Part shown: in pieces, positions 1 to 8,305 of the stretch | Numbering within the stretch: position 1 is the stretch's first letter | Layout: each line of letters opens with the position of its first letter | Assembly (NCBI RefSeq): GCF_900115095.1 | Contig: NZ_FOVH01000017.1 | Span: 62,001-126,000, forward strand | Length of the DNA stretch: 64,000 nt | Source: Actinomadura madurae | GTDB lineage: Bacteria; Actinomycetota; Actinomycetes; Streptosporangiales; Streptosporangiaceae | Direction of reading: 5' to 3' | Translations under genes and position numbers: made by a program | Notes under the pieces: generated by a model | What the model saw: the letters and a program-made list of their open reading frames with translations, nothing else | Databases searched by the model: none | What the model was told of the DNA's origin: nothing

Positions 1-690
1 CTGCGCCATCCGATCCTGCTGGCCCACCAGCTCGCCACGCTCGACCGCCTGTCGGGCGGGCGGGTGATCGCCGGCATGGGGGCCGGGTTCCCGATGCCCG
101 CCACCGAGGCCCAGTTCGCGGCGGTCGGGGTCGGGTTCGGCCGCCGTGTCGGCCGGATGGAGGAGTCGATCGAGGCGATGCGGCGGCTCTGGACCGGGGA
201 CGCGGTCTCCTACCAGGGGCGGCACTTCGCGTTCTCGGACGTGCGGATCGTGCCGCCGCCGACGAGTCCCGGAGGGCCGCCGATCTGGCTGGCGGGGAGC
301 GGGACGGCACTGCCGCGCGTGGCGCGTCTCGCCGACGGGTGGCTCCCCTACCCGCCCGAGGCGGCCACGTACGCGAAGGAACGCGAGCTGATCGGGCGCG
401 CGACCCCGGCCCTGTACGCGACGCTCTGCCTGGACGACGACCCGGAGAAGGCCCGCCACCGGCTGCGGACGAGCATCGAGCGCTACTACGACGCGCCGCT
501 GGAGTTCGTCGCGTCCGTCCAGGCCCTGTTCGCCGGAACGGCCCGCCAGGCCGCCGACTGGCTGAGCGGCTACATCGAAGCCGGCGCCCGCCACGTGGTG
601 ATCCGGCTGGCGACCGAGGACCACGACGCGGACCTGGAGCGGTTCGGCGACGAGGCCCTTCCCCTGCTGCGCGAGAAGGCGCACCGATGA
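1..690 (+). CDS. LLM-class flavin-dependent oxidoreductase, 5' end missing
   Basis: The reading frame is open from base 1, so the gene begins left of the window and only the last 229 residues are seen. The visible part has the luciferase-like (F420/FMN-dependent, TIM-barrel) signature: a stretch around LSGGRVIAGMGAGF, the motif FGRRVGRMEESIEAMRRLWTG, then GGPPIWLAGSG and VARLADGWLPY. Proteins of this family oxidise or reduce small substrates with reduced flavin or F420; the substrate cannot be told from sequence. The stop overlaps the start of the next gene by 4 bases (ATGA), so the two are probably co-transcribed and translationally coupled. Confidence 0.85.
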   Translation: MRHPILLAHQLATLDRLSGGRVIAGMGAGFPMPATEAQFAAVGVGFGRRVGRMEESIEAMRRLWTGDAVSYQGRHFAFSDVRIVPPPTSPGGPPIWLAGSGTALPRVARLADGWLPYPPEAATYAKERELIGRATPALYATLCLDDDPEKARHRLRTSIERYYDAPLEFVASVQALFAGTARQAADWLSGYIEAGARHVVIRLATEDHDADLERFGDEALPLLREKAHR

Positions 691-1376
691 CCACGTTCGT
701 TCTCGTTCATGGTGCGTGGCACGGTCCCTGGGCCTGGGAGCGGGTCGTCCCGCTGCTGCACGCCGCCGGGGCGCGCACGCTCACCCCCACCCTCGGCGTT
801 GGTGACGACCACGGCCTCCACGACCACGCCGCGGCCGTCGTCGCCGCGCTCGACACCGTCCGCGACGAGGTCGTGCTGGTCGGGCACAGTTACGCGGGCC
901 TGGTCGTGCGGGAGGCCGCCGACGCGCGCCCCGGCAGGGTCGGCCACGTCGTCATGGTGGACGGGTGGGCGGGGCCCGACGGCGCCGGCATGTTCGACCT
1001 GGCCCCGGACCCGTTCGTCCAGTTGGCCCGGACGGCGGCCGAGACGCTCGGCGACGGGCGCCGGATCCCCGCCCCGCCCCCGGCCGCGTTCGGCATCACG
1101 GACCCCGGCGTGGCCGACCGGCTGGCCGCGCGCCTCCTCCCCCAGCCCCTCCGGACGTTCACCGAGCGCACCCGCCTCAGTGGCGCCGTCGACCGGATCC
1201 CCGGGACGGCCGTCTATTGCAGGCCGCTGACCTACCCCTTCGACCGGTTCGGCAAGGACGTCGGATACCGGCCGATCGCCCTCGACGGCCCCCACGACGT
1301 GATGCTGACCGACCCGGAACCGCTCGCCCGCCTCCTCCTGGAGGTTCAGGAACGGGAAGCGCGAAGTCTAGAGTGA
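687..1376 (+). CDS. alpha/beta-fold hydrolase (esterase-like)
   Basis: A 229-residue cytoplasmic hydrolase. The N-terminus carries the oxyanion motif HGAWHG (residues 8-13), the nucleophile elbow is GHSYAG with Ser68, and a late His203 in GPHDVML fits the catalytic histidine. This is the compact esterase type related to plant methylesterases and pyrethroid hydrolases. The ATG at 687 overlaps the upstream stop, which fixes the start; a longer open frame exists upstream but lies in the antisense-like frame of the oxidoreductase. With the flavin enzyme before it and the HxlR gene right after, it looks like part of a small catabolic or detoxification unit. Substrate unknown. Confidence 0.8.
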   Translation: MTTFVLVHGAWHGPWAWERVVPLLHAAGARTLTPTLGVGDDHGLHDHAAAVVAALDTVRDEVVLVGHSYAGLVVREAADARPGRVGHVVMVDGWAGPDGAGMFDLAPDPFVQLARTAAETLGDGRRIPAPPPAAFGITDPGVADRLAARLLPQPLRTFTERTRLSGAVDRIPGTAVYCRPLTYPFDRFGKDVGYRPIALDGPHDVMLTDPEPLARLLLEVQEREARSLE

Positions 1377-1380
1377 TGAA

Positions 1381-2058
1381 GTGGAACAGCGAACGTACAA
1401 CCAGTACTGCGCGACCGCGCGCACCCTCGACATCGTCGGCGAGCGCTGGACACTGCTGCTGGTCCGCGAGCTGCTGACCGGGCCGAAGCGGTTCGGCGAC
1501 CTCGGGGCGAGCCTGCGCGGCCTCGGCACCGGGCTGCTGGCCGCCCGGCTGAAGCACCTGGAGCGCGAGGGCCTAGTGCGCAAGATCACGCTGCCGCCGC
1601 CCGCCCGCACCCCCGCGTACGCGCTCACCGAGGCCGGCGAGGACCTCGGCCCGGCCGTCATGGCGCTGGCCAGATGGGGCCTGAAGTGGGCGATGGGCGA
1701 GCGCCGCGAGACCGAGACGTTCCACCCGGGCTGGACGGTGCTCGGCCTGCGCGCCTCCTTCGATCCCGAGGCCGCCGCCGGGCTCCGCGCCGTGTACGAG
1801 TTCCGCGTCGACGACGAGGTCTTCCACGCCCGGATCGACGACGGGACGATCGAGGCGCTGCACGGCCCCGCCCAGCACCCGGACGCGACGATCACGATCG
1901 GCGAGGAGGCGCTCGTCGGCCTGACGGGCGCCGGCGGCTCGTTCGCCGAGGCGATCCGGGACGGCTCGGCGTCGGCGTCCGGCGACACCGAGGCCCTGCG
2001 GCGGCTCGCGGGGCTGTTCAGCCTGCCGCCCCCGGGCTCCCGCAAGCCCGCCGGGTGA
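1381..2058 (+). CDS. HxlR-family winged-helix regulator with C-terminal SCP2-like domain
   Basis: 225 residues with a GTG start four bases after the hydrolase. Residues about 5-100 form the HxlR/MarR-like winged helix, with TLDIVGERWTLLLVRELL and ARLKHLEREGLV typical of the family. The C-terminal half (about 120-215) is acidic and resembles a sterol-carrier/SCP2-type pocket (DATITIGEEALVGLTG), seen in a subset of actinobacterial HxlR proteins. It may sense a hydrophobic ligand and control the two enzymes in front of it; that link rests on position only. Its stop abuts the stop codon of the convergent lactonase gene with no base between them. Confidence 0.8.
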   Translation: MEQRTYNQYCATARTLDIVGERWTLLLVRELLTGPKRFGDLGASLRGLGTGLLAARLKHLEREGLVRKITLPPPARTPAYALTEAGEDLGPAVMALARWGLKWAMGERRETETFHPGWTVLGLRASFDPEAAAGLRAVYEFRVDDEVFHARIDDGTIEALHGPAQHPDATITIGEEALVGLTGAGGSFAEAIRDGSASASGDTEALRRLAGLFSLPPPGSRKPAG

Positions 2059-2907
2059 TCACCCCTGCCCGGCGCCCGGCACGTCGACCTGGACGGTGAG
2101 GACCCGGCCGCTGCCGGGCACCACCGGCTCCGCCTCGGTCATGCCGCGCCACTCGGCGGCGGTGACGAACAGGGTCGTCCCGCCGGGGCCGCCGAGCACG
2201 CAGGCGAAGCCGCCCCGGTCGAGGGCGACGGTCCGCAGCACCTCGCCGCCCTCGGCGACGCGCACGCACCGCCGGTTGGGGACGTCGGCGTACCAGACCG
2301 CGTTCTCCGCGTCGACGCAGATGCCGTCCGGGACGCCCTCGCCCAGCTCCGCCCAGACGCGGCGGCCGGACAGCCCTCCGTCCGCGCCGATGTCGAACGC
2401 GACCAGGCGGCCGCGGTACGAGTCGGCGACGATCAGTGTCGTGCCGCCGGGCGTCACCGCCATCCCGTTGGGGAACGCGATGTCGTCGGCCACCTGGCGC
2501 ACCGGGCCGTCCGCCGGCACCAGGAACACGTGTCCGGGCGCGAACTCCTCCCCGGCCGTCGGGTCGAAGCCGATGGCGTTGACGTAGACGTTGCCGCGGT
2601 CGTCGGCGACGACGTCGTTCCACCCCCTCCGGCCGAGATCGGCGTGGGTGACGAGGCGCCCGCCCGGCTCCAGGCGCAGCAGCAGCCCGTCGGCGGACGA
2701 GACGATCACCATGCGACCGTCCGGCAGCCAGGCGGTGCAAAGCGGCAGCGATTCCACCCGCGCGACGACCTCGCTCGACCCGTCCAGGCGAGCCGCGACG
2801 ACCTCGCCCGCCGACCAGTCGGAGAAGTACAGCCGGTCCCCGTGCCAGCGCGGCGACTCGACCAGCCCCCGGCCGGTCAGCAGCGTCCGTACGACCTCCA
2901 TCGTCAT
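2059..2907 (-). CDS. SMP-30/gluconolactonase-family protein
   Basis: 282 residues forming a six-bladed propeller of the SMP-30/LRE type: the start TGRGLVESPRWHGDRLYFSDW, the internal WNDVVADDRGNVYVN, FPNGMAVTPGGTTLIVADS and PDGICVDAENAVWYAD are the conserved metal-site blades. Members hydrolyse sugar or other lactones with a bound divalent metal. I chose the ATG at 2907 because a purine-rich GGAGAAGGGA lies just before it; an in-frame ATG six bases later is also possible, while the open frame further upstream has no ribosome site. The gene converges head-on with the HxlR gene and has no operon partner on its own strand. Confidence 0.8.
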   Translation of the reverse strand: MTMEVVRTLLTGRGLVESPRWHGDRLYFSDWSAGEVVAARLDGSSEVVARVESLPLCTAWLPDGRMVIVSSADGLLLRLEPGGRLVTHADLGRRGWNDVVADDRGNVYVNAIGFDPTAGEEFAPGHVFLVPADGPVRQVADDIAFPNGMAVTPGGTTLIVADSYRGRLVAFDIGADGGLSGRRVWAELGEGVPDGICVDAENAVWYADVPNRRCVRVAEGGEVLRTVALDRGGFACVLGGPGGTTLFVTAAEWRGMTEAEPVVPGSGRVLTVQVDVPGAGQG

Positions 2908-2999
2908 CCCCGTCCCTTCTCCGCCGACGGTGTCCCACCCTCTACACGAACGGCCACCGCCCGGATCGACACGGGCCGGACTGAGAATTCCACCCATCC

Positions 3000-3033
3000 G
3001 AGTACACACTGGAGGGCATCCGAGTGTGTATTC
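3000..3033. promoter_or_regulatory. inverted-repeat operator upstream of the antitoxin gene
   Basis: GAGTACACACT (3000-3010) and AGTGTGTATTC (3023-3033) form an inverted repeat matching at 10 of 11 positions, separated by 12 bases and ending 8 bases before the antitoxin ATG. Ribbon-helix-helix antitoxins usually repress their own operon through such paired sites, so this is the likely autoregulatory operator. Binding is inferred from position and symmetry only. Confidence 0.55.
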
Positions 3034-3041
3034 TGTGCCCC

Positions 3042-3281
3042 ATGGCGAGAGTCAACATCACGCTCCCCGACGAGCTTGCCGCCACGTTGCAGGGGCTCGC
3101 CGAGGAGAAGAAGATCCCCTCGGTGTCCGGGTTCCTCGCGGACGGGGCGCGCCTCAAGCTGGCCTATCTGCGCGACGCCTCCACCATCGACGACCTCTTC
3201 GGCCCGCCCAGCCCGGACGAGCAGGCCATGGTCGACCGTCTCGTCGAGGACGGCGCGCCGTCCCGCCGGGACGTCGCGTGA
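3042..3281 (+). CDS. ribbon-helix-helix antitoxin-like protein
   Basis: 79 residues. The first 45 read as a CopG/Arc-type ribbon-helix-helix: a short strand ARVNITLPDEL followed by two amphipathic helices, as in antitoxins that bind their own promoter. The acidic tail (DDLFGPPSPDEQAMVDRLVEDG) is the type that wraps around a partner toxin. An in-frame ATG six codons earlier exists, but it lies inside the inverted repeat, so the second ATG is preferred. The stop codon overlaps the start of the next gene (GTGA), the classic arrangement for a type II toxin-antitoxin pair. Confidence 0.65.
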   Translation: MARVNITLPDELAATLQGLAEEKKIPSVSGFLADGARLKLAYLRDASTIDDLFGPPSPDEQAMVDRLVEDGAPSRRDVA

Positions 3282-3667
3282 TCACCGGTCACGTCTTCGA
3301 CTCGACCGCCCTCCTGGACCTCGCGACCGGCAAGACCATCTACGTCCGCGCCCGGCTCCGCGCGTCCATCGCCCAGCACGCCACGATCGTCATCCCCGCG
3401 ACCGCGCTCGCGCGCGCGTGGCAACTCGTCCCCGACCACGGCCGCGCCGTCCTCGAACGGCTGCCCGGCATGCAGGTCGTCCACGTCGACGACCTCGACG
3501 ACGTGATCGCCCAGCAGACCGGGCTGCTCGTCACCACGATCCCGAACCTCGGCATGGACGCCGCCCAGGCCGCCTGGTCCGCCCGCTGGCGCCGCTGGCC
3601 GCTGATCACCGCCGAGCCGGACGTCTACAAGTCCGTCCCCGGCGTCCGCGTGGAGCAGATCCCCTAG
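3278..3667 (+). CDS. PIN-like toxin candidate (VapC-type, degenerate active site)
   Basis: 129 residues with a GTG start overlapping the antitoxin stop. The pattern resembles a small PIN domain: an N-terminal hydrophobic strand ending in Asp (HVFDSTALLDLATG), a mid helix IPATALARAW, an acidic MDAAQAAWSA and a final LITAEPDVYKSV. PIN ribonuclease toxins normally carry a Glu in the second motif (..LAE..); here that place reads Ala-Arg, so the metal site looks incomplete. It may be a weak or inactivated toxin, or an outlying PIN subfamily. The function is inferred from fold-like motifs plus the antitoxin-like neighbour. Confidence 0.5.
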   Translation: MITGHVFDSTALLDLATGKTIYVRARLRASIAQHATIVIPATALARAWQLVPDHGRAVLERLPGMQVVHVDDLDDVIAQQTGLLVTTIPNLGMDAAQAAWSARWRRWPLITAEPDVYKSVPGVRVEQIP

Positions 3668-4036
3668 CCCCTCGGACGGCACCTCCATGGCCGCGAAACG
3701 ACCGCCTCGGTCGTACTCCGAGCCTTCATGCCGTCGTACACGGCGTGGGCGGAGGAGGCGCCGGAGCCCGTGAACCAGAAGATGCCCACGTTGGTGAGAA
3801 GCTGATCCCGGTCGACCGCCGCATCGGGTGATGCGATCGCCGGGTCCGTCCACTCGTGGAACTTCTCCACGATCCAAGCCAGCTGGCCGACCGGCGAGTC
3901 GTTCAAGGAATACGCCAGCGCCTGCGGACGAGTCGACTGCAATGCCAGATAGCCGATCCCGTCGCGGGAACTCGTTCAGTGCCGCTTCCCGTGCCCGCCA
4001 GTCGAATCCGGTGGCCCGGTATTCGGCGAGCCCTCT
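3664..4036 (-). pseudogene. epoxide hydrolase remnant, internally deleted and frameshifted
   Basis: Two recognisable pieces of an EHN-type epoxide hydrolase lie head to tail in different frames. The piece at about 3962-4036 encodes EYRATGFDWRAREAALNEFP, the end of the N-terminal EHN domain. The piece at 3664-3963 encodes IGYLALQSTRPQALAYSLND, then SPVGQLAWIVEKFHEW and LLTNVGIFWF, from the C-terminal part of the catalytic domain. The roughly 200 residues between them, including the nucleophile Asp, are missing, and the frame changes near 3960. No intact start or natural C-terminus remains. The shared edge with the toxin-like gene shows the locus was cut and reused. Confidence 0.75.
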
Positions 4037-4039
4037 CTG

Positions 4040-4225
4040 CCGTCGCGGCTGCGCCACCGCGTCGGCGCGCTCACCGCGGCGACGGTCGCGCTGCCCGGCC
4101 CGGGGCCGTCCGCCGACGCGGAGACGCTGACCGCGAACCCGGACCTCGCGGACCACCTGCGCGCCATGGCGGCCCGCTACACCCGCGCGACCGGCCCCCG
4201 GCAGGTGCCGCGCACCTGCCGGTAA
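4040..4225 (+). pseudogene. 3' remnant of an unidentified gene
   Basis: On the plus strand this stretch reads as 61 codons with strong GC3 bias and a proper TAA stop (ending RATGPRQVPRTCR), but it has no plausible start: upstream it runs into the reverse-strand epoxide hydrolase fragment. It looks like the tail of a gene whose 5' part was lost in the same rearrangement. I do not recognise the family. Confidence 0.35.
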
Positions 4226-4232
4226 GGCGTCG

Positions 4233-6512
4233 TCAGAGCTTCTCGATGGTGGCGAAGCGGAGGACCAGCGTCCGGACGCCGTAGTCGCCGCCGAAGTCGA
4301 CGCTGGCCTTCTCTCCCCGGTCGTAGACGGACACGACGGTGCCGAGGCCGAAGGCGTCGTGCGTGACCTTGTCGCCCGGGGACAGCGACGGGACGGGACG
4401 GTTCCCCGGGGAGCGCGTCCCCGGGCGGGACGCCATCTGCGCCATCGCCGAGCCGGACGTCGAGGACGCCTCGCGCTCCCAGTCGACCAGCGTCTTCGGG
4501 ATCTCGCCGAGGAAGCGGGACGGCGGGTTGACCTGCGGCGCGCCCCACGAGCTGCGCATCGTGGCCCGCGACAGGTAGAGGCGCTGCCGGGCGCGGGTGA
4601 TGCCGACGTAGGCGAGCCGGCGCTCCTCTTCGAGCTCCTTGGGGTTGCTCATGGCGCGCAGGTGCGGGAACACCCCGTCCTCCATGCCGGTGAGGAAGAC
4701 CACCGGGAACTCCAGGCCCTTCGCGGTGTGCAGGGTCATCAGGGTGACGACGCCGTGCTCGGTCTCCTCCGGCTGCTCGCCCGGCGGGACGGGCCCGCCC
4801 TTCGCGCCGCCCGGGATGGAGTCGGCGTCGGCGACCAGGGCGACCTGCTCCAGAAACTCGGGCAGGCGGCCCTCGGCGGACTCGCCGTCGAGGCGCTCCT
4901 CGAACTCGCGGGCGACGGCCTCCAGCTCCTGGAGGTTCTCGACGCGGGTCTCGTCCTGCGGGTCCTTGGAGGCCTGGAGCTCGGCGAGGTAGCCGCTGGC
5001 CTTGAGGATCTCGGCGACCAGGTCGGCGGGGGTGAGCGTCTCGGCGGCGGCGCGCAGCTCGTCCAGCAGGGTGACGAAGTCGCGGACGGCGTTGATCGAG
5101 CGGGTCGCCATGCCCGGGACGTCCTCGGGCACGCGCAGCGCCTGCCAGAAGGAGATCCGCTCCCGGGACGCGTACGCCTCGACGCAGGCCTCGGCCCGGT
5201 CGCCGATGCCGCGTTTCGGGACGTTCAGGATGCGGCGCAGGGAGACGGTGTCCTCGGGGTTGGCGAGGCAGCGCAGGTAGGCCAGCGCGTCACGGATCTC
5301 CTTGCGCTCGTAGAACCGGACGCCGCCGACGACCTTGTACGGCAGCCCGACCCGGATGAACACTTCCTCGAAGACACGGGACTGCGCGTTGGTGCGGTAG
5401 AAGACGGCGACGTCGGCGGGGCGCGCGTCGCCCTCGTCGGTGAGCCGGTCGACCTCCCGGGCGACGAACGCGGCCTCGTCGTGCTCGTTGTCGGCCACAT
5501 AGCCGGTGATCTTGTGGCCCTCGCCCTGGTCGGACCAGAGCTTCTTCGGCTTGCGGTCGGCGTTGCGCTCGATGACCGCGTTGGCCGCGGACAGGATCGT
5601 CTGCGTGGAGCGGTAGTTCTGCTCAAGCAGGATCGTCGTCGCGTCCGGGTAGTCGCGCTCGAACTCCAGGATGTTGCGGATCGTGGCGCCGCGGAACGCG
5701 TAGATCGACTGGTCGGCGTCGCCGACCACGCACAGCTCGGCCGCGCCCAGCCCTTCGCCGCCGTCGGCCGGGCCGCCCGAGATCGGGGCGGTCAGCTCCC
5801 GGACGAGTTCGTACTGCGCGTGGTTGGTGTCCTGGTACTCGTCGACCAGGACGTGCCGGAAGCGCCGCCGGTAGTGCTCGGCGGCCTCCGGGAACACCTG
5901 CAGCAGGTTGACCGTCATCATGATCAGGTCGTCGAAGTCCATGGCGCCGGCCTGCTGGAGCCGCGCCTGGTACATCTCGTACGCCTCGCCGAGCGTCTGC
6001 TCCATGTGCGTGGACGCGCGGTTCTTGAACGTCTCGTAGTCGATCAGCTCGTTCTTCAGGTTCGACACCTGGGCGCTGAACGACTTCGGCGGGTACCGCT
6101 TGGGGTCGAGGTCGAGCTCGCGGCAGACGAGCGCCATCAGCCGGTTCGCGTCGGCCTGGTCGTAGATCGAGAAGCTCGTGGGGAAGCCGAGGCGCTTGGC
6201 CTCCCGGCGCAGGATCCGGACGCACGCGGAGTGGAACGTCATCACCCACATCGCCCGCGACCGCGGCCCGACGAGCGCGTCGACGCGCTCCTTCATCTCG
6301 GCCGCGGCCTTGTTGGTGAAGGTGATCGCGAGGATCTGGCCGGGGTGCACGTCCCGCTCGCCGAGCAGGTGGGCGATGCGGTGGGTGAGCACCCGGGTCT
6401 TGCCCGAGCCGGCGCCCGCGACGATCAGCAGGGGGCCGCCGGAGTGCACGACGGCGGCGCGCTGCTGCGGGTTGAGGCCATCGAGCAAGGGGTGAGCTTC
6501 GGTCTTCGACAT
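4233..6512 (-). CDS. pcrA: ATP-dependent DNA helicase PcrA/UvrD
   Basis: 759 residues, a full-length superfamily 1A 3'-5' helicase for nucleotide excision repair, mismatch-type repair and removal of recombination filaments. Visible motifs in order: LNPQQRAAV (Q motif), Walker A GAGSGKT (33-39), ITFTNKAAAEMKERV, LVDEYQDTNHAQY (motif II), VGDADQSIYAFRGA (III), EQNYRST (IV), TLHTAKGLEFPVVF (V) and VGITRARQRLYLSR (VI). The last 45 residues (THDAFGLGTVVSVYDRGEKA) form the Tudor-like tail that contacts RNA polymerase in PcrA. The ATG at 6512 begins the conserved N-terminus; the open frame continues upstream without homology. It is a single-gene unit. Confidence 0.95.
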   Translation of the reverse strand: MSKTEAHPLLDGLNPQQRAAVVHSGGPLLIVAGAGSGKTRVLTHRIAHLLGERDVHPGQILAITFTNKAAAEMKERVDALVGPRSRAMWVMTFHSACVRILRREAKRLGFPTSFSIYDQADANRLMALVCRELDLDPKRYPPKSFSAQVSNLKNELIDYETFKNRASTHMEQTLGEAYEMYQARLQQAGAMDFDDLIMMTVNLLQVFPEAAEHYRRRFRHVLVDEYQDTNHAQYELVRELTAPISGGPADGGEGLGAAELCVVGDADQSIYAFRGATIRNILEFERDYPDATTILLEQNYRSTQTILSAANAVIERNADRKPKKLWSDQGEGHKITGYVADNEHDEAAFVAREVDRLTDEGDARPADVAVFYRTNAQSRVFEEVFIRVGLPYKVVGGVRFYERKEIRDALAYLRCLANPEDTVSLRRILNVPKRGIGDRAEACVEAYASRERISFWQALRVPEDVPGMATRSINAVRDFVTLLDELRAAAETLTPADLVAEILKASGYLAELQASKDPQDETRVENLQELEAVAREFEERLDGESAEGRLPEFLEQVALVADADSIPGGAKGGPVPPGEQPEETEHGVVTLMTLHTAKGLEFPVVFLTGMEDGVFPHLRAMSNPKELEEERRLAYVGITRARQRLYLSRATMRSSWGAPQVNPPSRFLGEIPKTLVDWEREASSTSGSAMAQMASRPGTRSPGNRPVPSLSPGDKVTHDAFGLGTVVSVYDRGEKASVDFGGDYGVRTLVLRFATIEKL

Positions 6513-6803
6513 CACGTGCGAGTCTACGGCTCGGCGGAGACGTTTTCGGCTCGTCCGCCGACCCGGGGCCGCCCGCCGGCCCGCGCGGCAGCATGTGGAC
6601 AGACGGGGGACCTTTTCGCGGCGTCCGGTTGACTCGATCTCCTGACCGGCGCAACTTGTCGAGTACGGAGCGGGCACACCCCGCCGGACCGGCCCGGCCG
6701 GTCCGTGACCAGGACGCGAAACCCCGTGTCGCGTCCCGGCATGCCCCTCCGCAGGAGCGCGGAGTCATCAGGGACTCGCGCACCGTAAGGGGAAGTGGCA
6801 TCG
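6513..6803. other. intergenic region between divergent pcrA and metalloprotein genes
   Basis: About 290 bases containing the divergent promoters of pcrA and the HExxH gene. A TTGACT at 6629-6634 could be a -35 box on the plus strand, but no convincing -10 follows at 17 bases. I see no gene and no strong palindrome here. Confidence 0.4.
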
Positions 6804-8255
6804 ATGACGATCCACCAGCATGACCTCCAGGGGCGGCGGGACGGCGAGACGGCCGAGGTCCCCGCGCAGTGGCCGGGCGCGACGGCGCGGGTGGCGCAGG
6901 GGGCGGCGGCCCCGCCCGTCCCGCGGCCGGTGCCGGTCCCGGTGCCGGCGCGGAGCGGGCACCGGTTCCTCGTCTACAAGCAGGACCCGTCGGTCACCGA
7001 GCTCGGCTTCCGGCCGGCCTTCATCCCGACCGTGGTGCTGATCGGCCCGGCGGACGCCCGCGTCCGGACGGAGCTGCCGGGCGTCACCCCGGTTGCGCGC
7101 AACGTCAGCGGCGACTTCGTGTTCGCCGCCGGCAGCGCGGAGTTCGACTGCGCGCACACGTTCGCCGTCGTCCGGCGGACGATGGCGATGTACGAGCGGC
7201 ACAACGGCGGCAACCCGATCCCGTTCGCGTGGAACGTCGGCGGCAACACCGACCGCCTCACCGTGTTCCCGCACGCCGGCGAGGGCGCGAACGCGTTCTA
7301 CAGCCGGACGGCGAAGGCGCTGAAGTTCCTGTCCTTCACCCCGCAGGGGCGGCCGCCGGCGGACGTCGTCCACACGTGCCGGTCGCTCGACATCGTCGCG
7401 CACGAGACGGGCCACGCGATCCTGGACGGCCTCAAGCCGGGCTGGCTGTCGGCGGACAACCCGCCCCAGACGGGCGGGCTGCACGAGGCGTTCGGCGACA
7501 TCACGGCGATCTTCCTGGCGCTGGCGGAGCCGGACCAGGCCGAGGCGCTCGTCGCGCTCACGAAGGCGAACCTGCACGACCGGTCGTTCCTGCCGGAGCT
7601 GGCCGAGGAGTTCGGCCGGGCGCTCGGCAGGCCGTCCGGGCTCCGCGACGCCGACAACGACCTCAGGCTCGGCGACGTCGGCAACGAGGTGCACGCCATC
7701 TCGCAGGTGTTCACCGGCGCGGTCTACGACGTGCTCGCCGACCTGTACACCTTCGAGATGGGCCGGCAGCGGCGCACCAAGGACCCGGCGATCGTGCTGA
7801 TCGAGACGGCGTCCGCGCTGTGCCGGCTGGTGTTCGAGGCGATCGTCGCGTCGCCCGGGACCGGCGCCCGGTACGTCGACGTCGCGAACAACATGCTGCA
7901 GATCTCGGCGAGCCGCGGCGACCCGGCGATCTACCGGACGTTCATCCGCAACCGGTTCGCCGTCCGGGAGATCACGACGGCGGTGACGCCGCTGCGCGAC
8001 CTGATGAGCGGGCGGGTGCCGATGGCCGAGGCCGGCTACACCGGGGACGGGCAGGACGTCACGGAGGTCGAGCCGCACGACGAGCACTCGGCGAGCCTGC
8101 GGGCAGGCCAGGACCGGTCGCGCTGCTGCGGCACCCTGCAGATGCCGGAGTACCAGGTCGTCGCGGCGGAGAAGCTGGCCAGGCGCGGCTCCCTGGCGGA
8201 CGAGGACATCCTCCGGGAGGAGCTGGACGAGCTGCGCCGGGTGTTCGGCAAGTAG
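6804..8255 (+). CDS. thermolysin-like (gluzincin) metalloprotein without signal peptide
   Basis: 483 residues. The zinc motif HETGH (residues 200-204) is followed by GGLHEAFGDI with Glu228, matching the third ligand motif GxxNExxSD of M4-type gluzincins with His in place of Asn; GNEVHAISQVF could supply the transition-state histidine. The first 45 residues are Pro/Ala/Arg-rich and not a signal peptide, and no M4 propeptide is visible, so it appears cytoplasmic or non-classically exported, unlike ordinary thermolysins. I prefer the ATG at 6804 because AAGGGGAAG lies 9-12 bases upstream; a GTG at 6795 is directly against it. A conserved C-terminal tail contains paired cysteines (RCCG). Substrate unknown. 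Confidence 0.7.
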   Translation: MTIHQHDLQGRRDGETAEVPAQWPGATARVAQGAAAPPVPRPVPVPVPARSGHRFLVYKQDPSVTELGFRPAFIPTVVLIGPADARVRTELPGVTPVARNVSGDFVFAAGSAEFDCAHTFAVVRRTMAMYERHNGGNPIPFAWNVGGNTDRLTVFPHAGEGANAFYSRTAKALKFLSFTPQGRPPADVVHTCRSLDIVAHETGHAILDGLKPGWLSADNPPQTGGLHEAFGDITAIFLALAEPDQAEALVALTKANLHDRSFLPELAEEFGRALGRPSGLRDADNDLRLGDVGNEVHAISQVFTGAVYDVLADLYTFEMGRQRRTKDPAIVLIETASALCRLVFEAIVASPGTGARYVDVANNMLQISASRGDPAIYRTFIRNRFAVREITTAVTPLRDLMSGRVPMAEAGYTGDGQDVTEVEPHDEHSASLRAGQDRSRCCGTLQMPEYQVVAAEKLARRGSLADEDILREELDELRRVFGK

Positions 8256-8264
8256 CACCGAACC

Positions 8265-8299
8265 GCCGTGGCGGGCCGGCCCCTGCGGCCCGCCACGGC
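8265..8299. terminator. bidirectional terminator hairpin
   Basis: A perfect 14-bp stem (8265-8278 with 8286-8299) and 7-base loop sit between the convergent stops of the metalloprotein gene and dhaM. There is no clear U-tract, as is usual in high-GC actinobacteria. Confidence 0.7.
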
Positions 8300-8305
8300 C
8301 GCCGC

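Noticed and set aside
2530..3831. 433-codon plus-strand frame across the lactonase and toxin region
   Set aside because: Low-complexity Arg/Pro translation, no domain, and it conflicts with three better supported genes.
4359..6632. 757-codon open frame on the plus strand opposite pcrA
   Set aside because: It is a mirror of the pcrA codon pattern (Arg/Val/Leu/Gly-rich) with no recognisable domain, and pcrA itself is certain.
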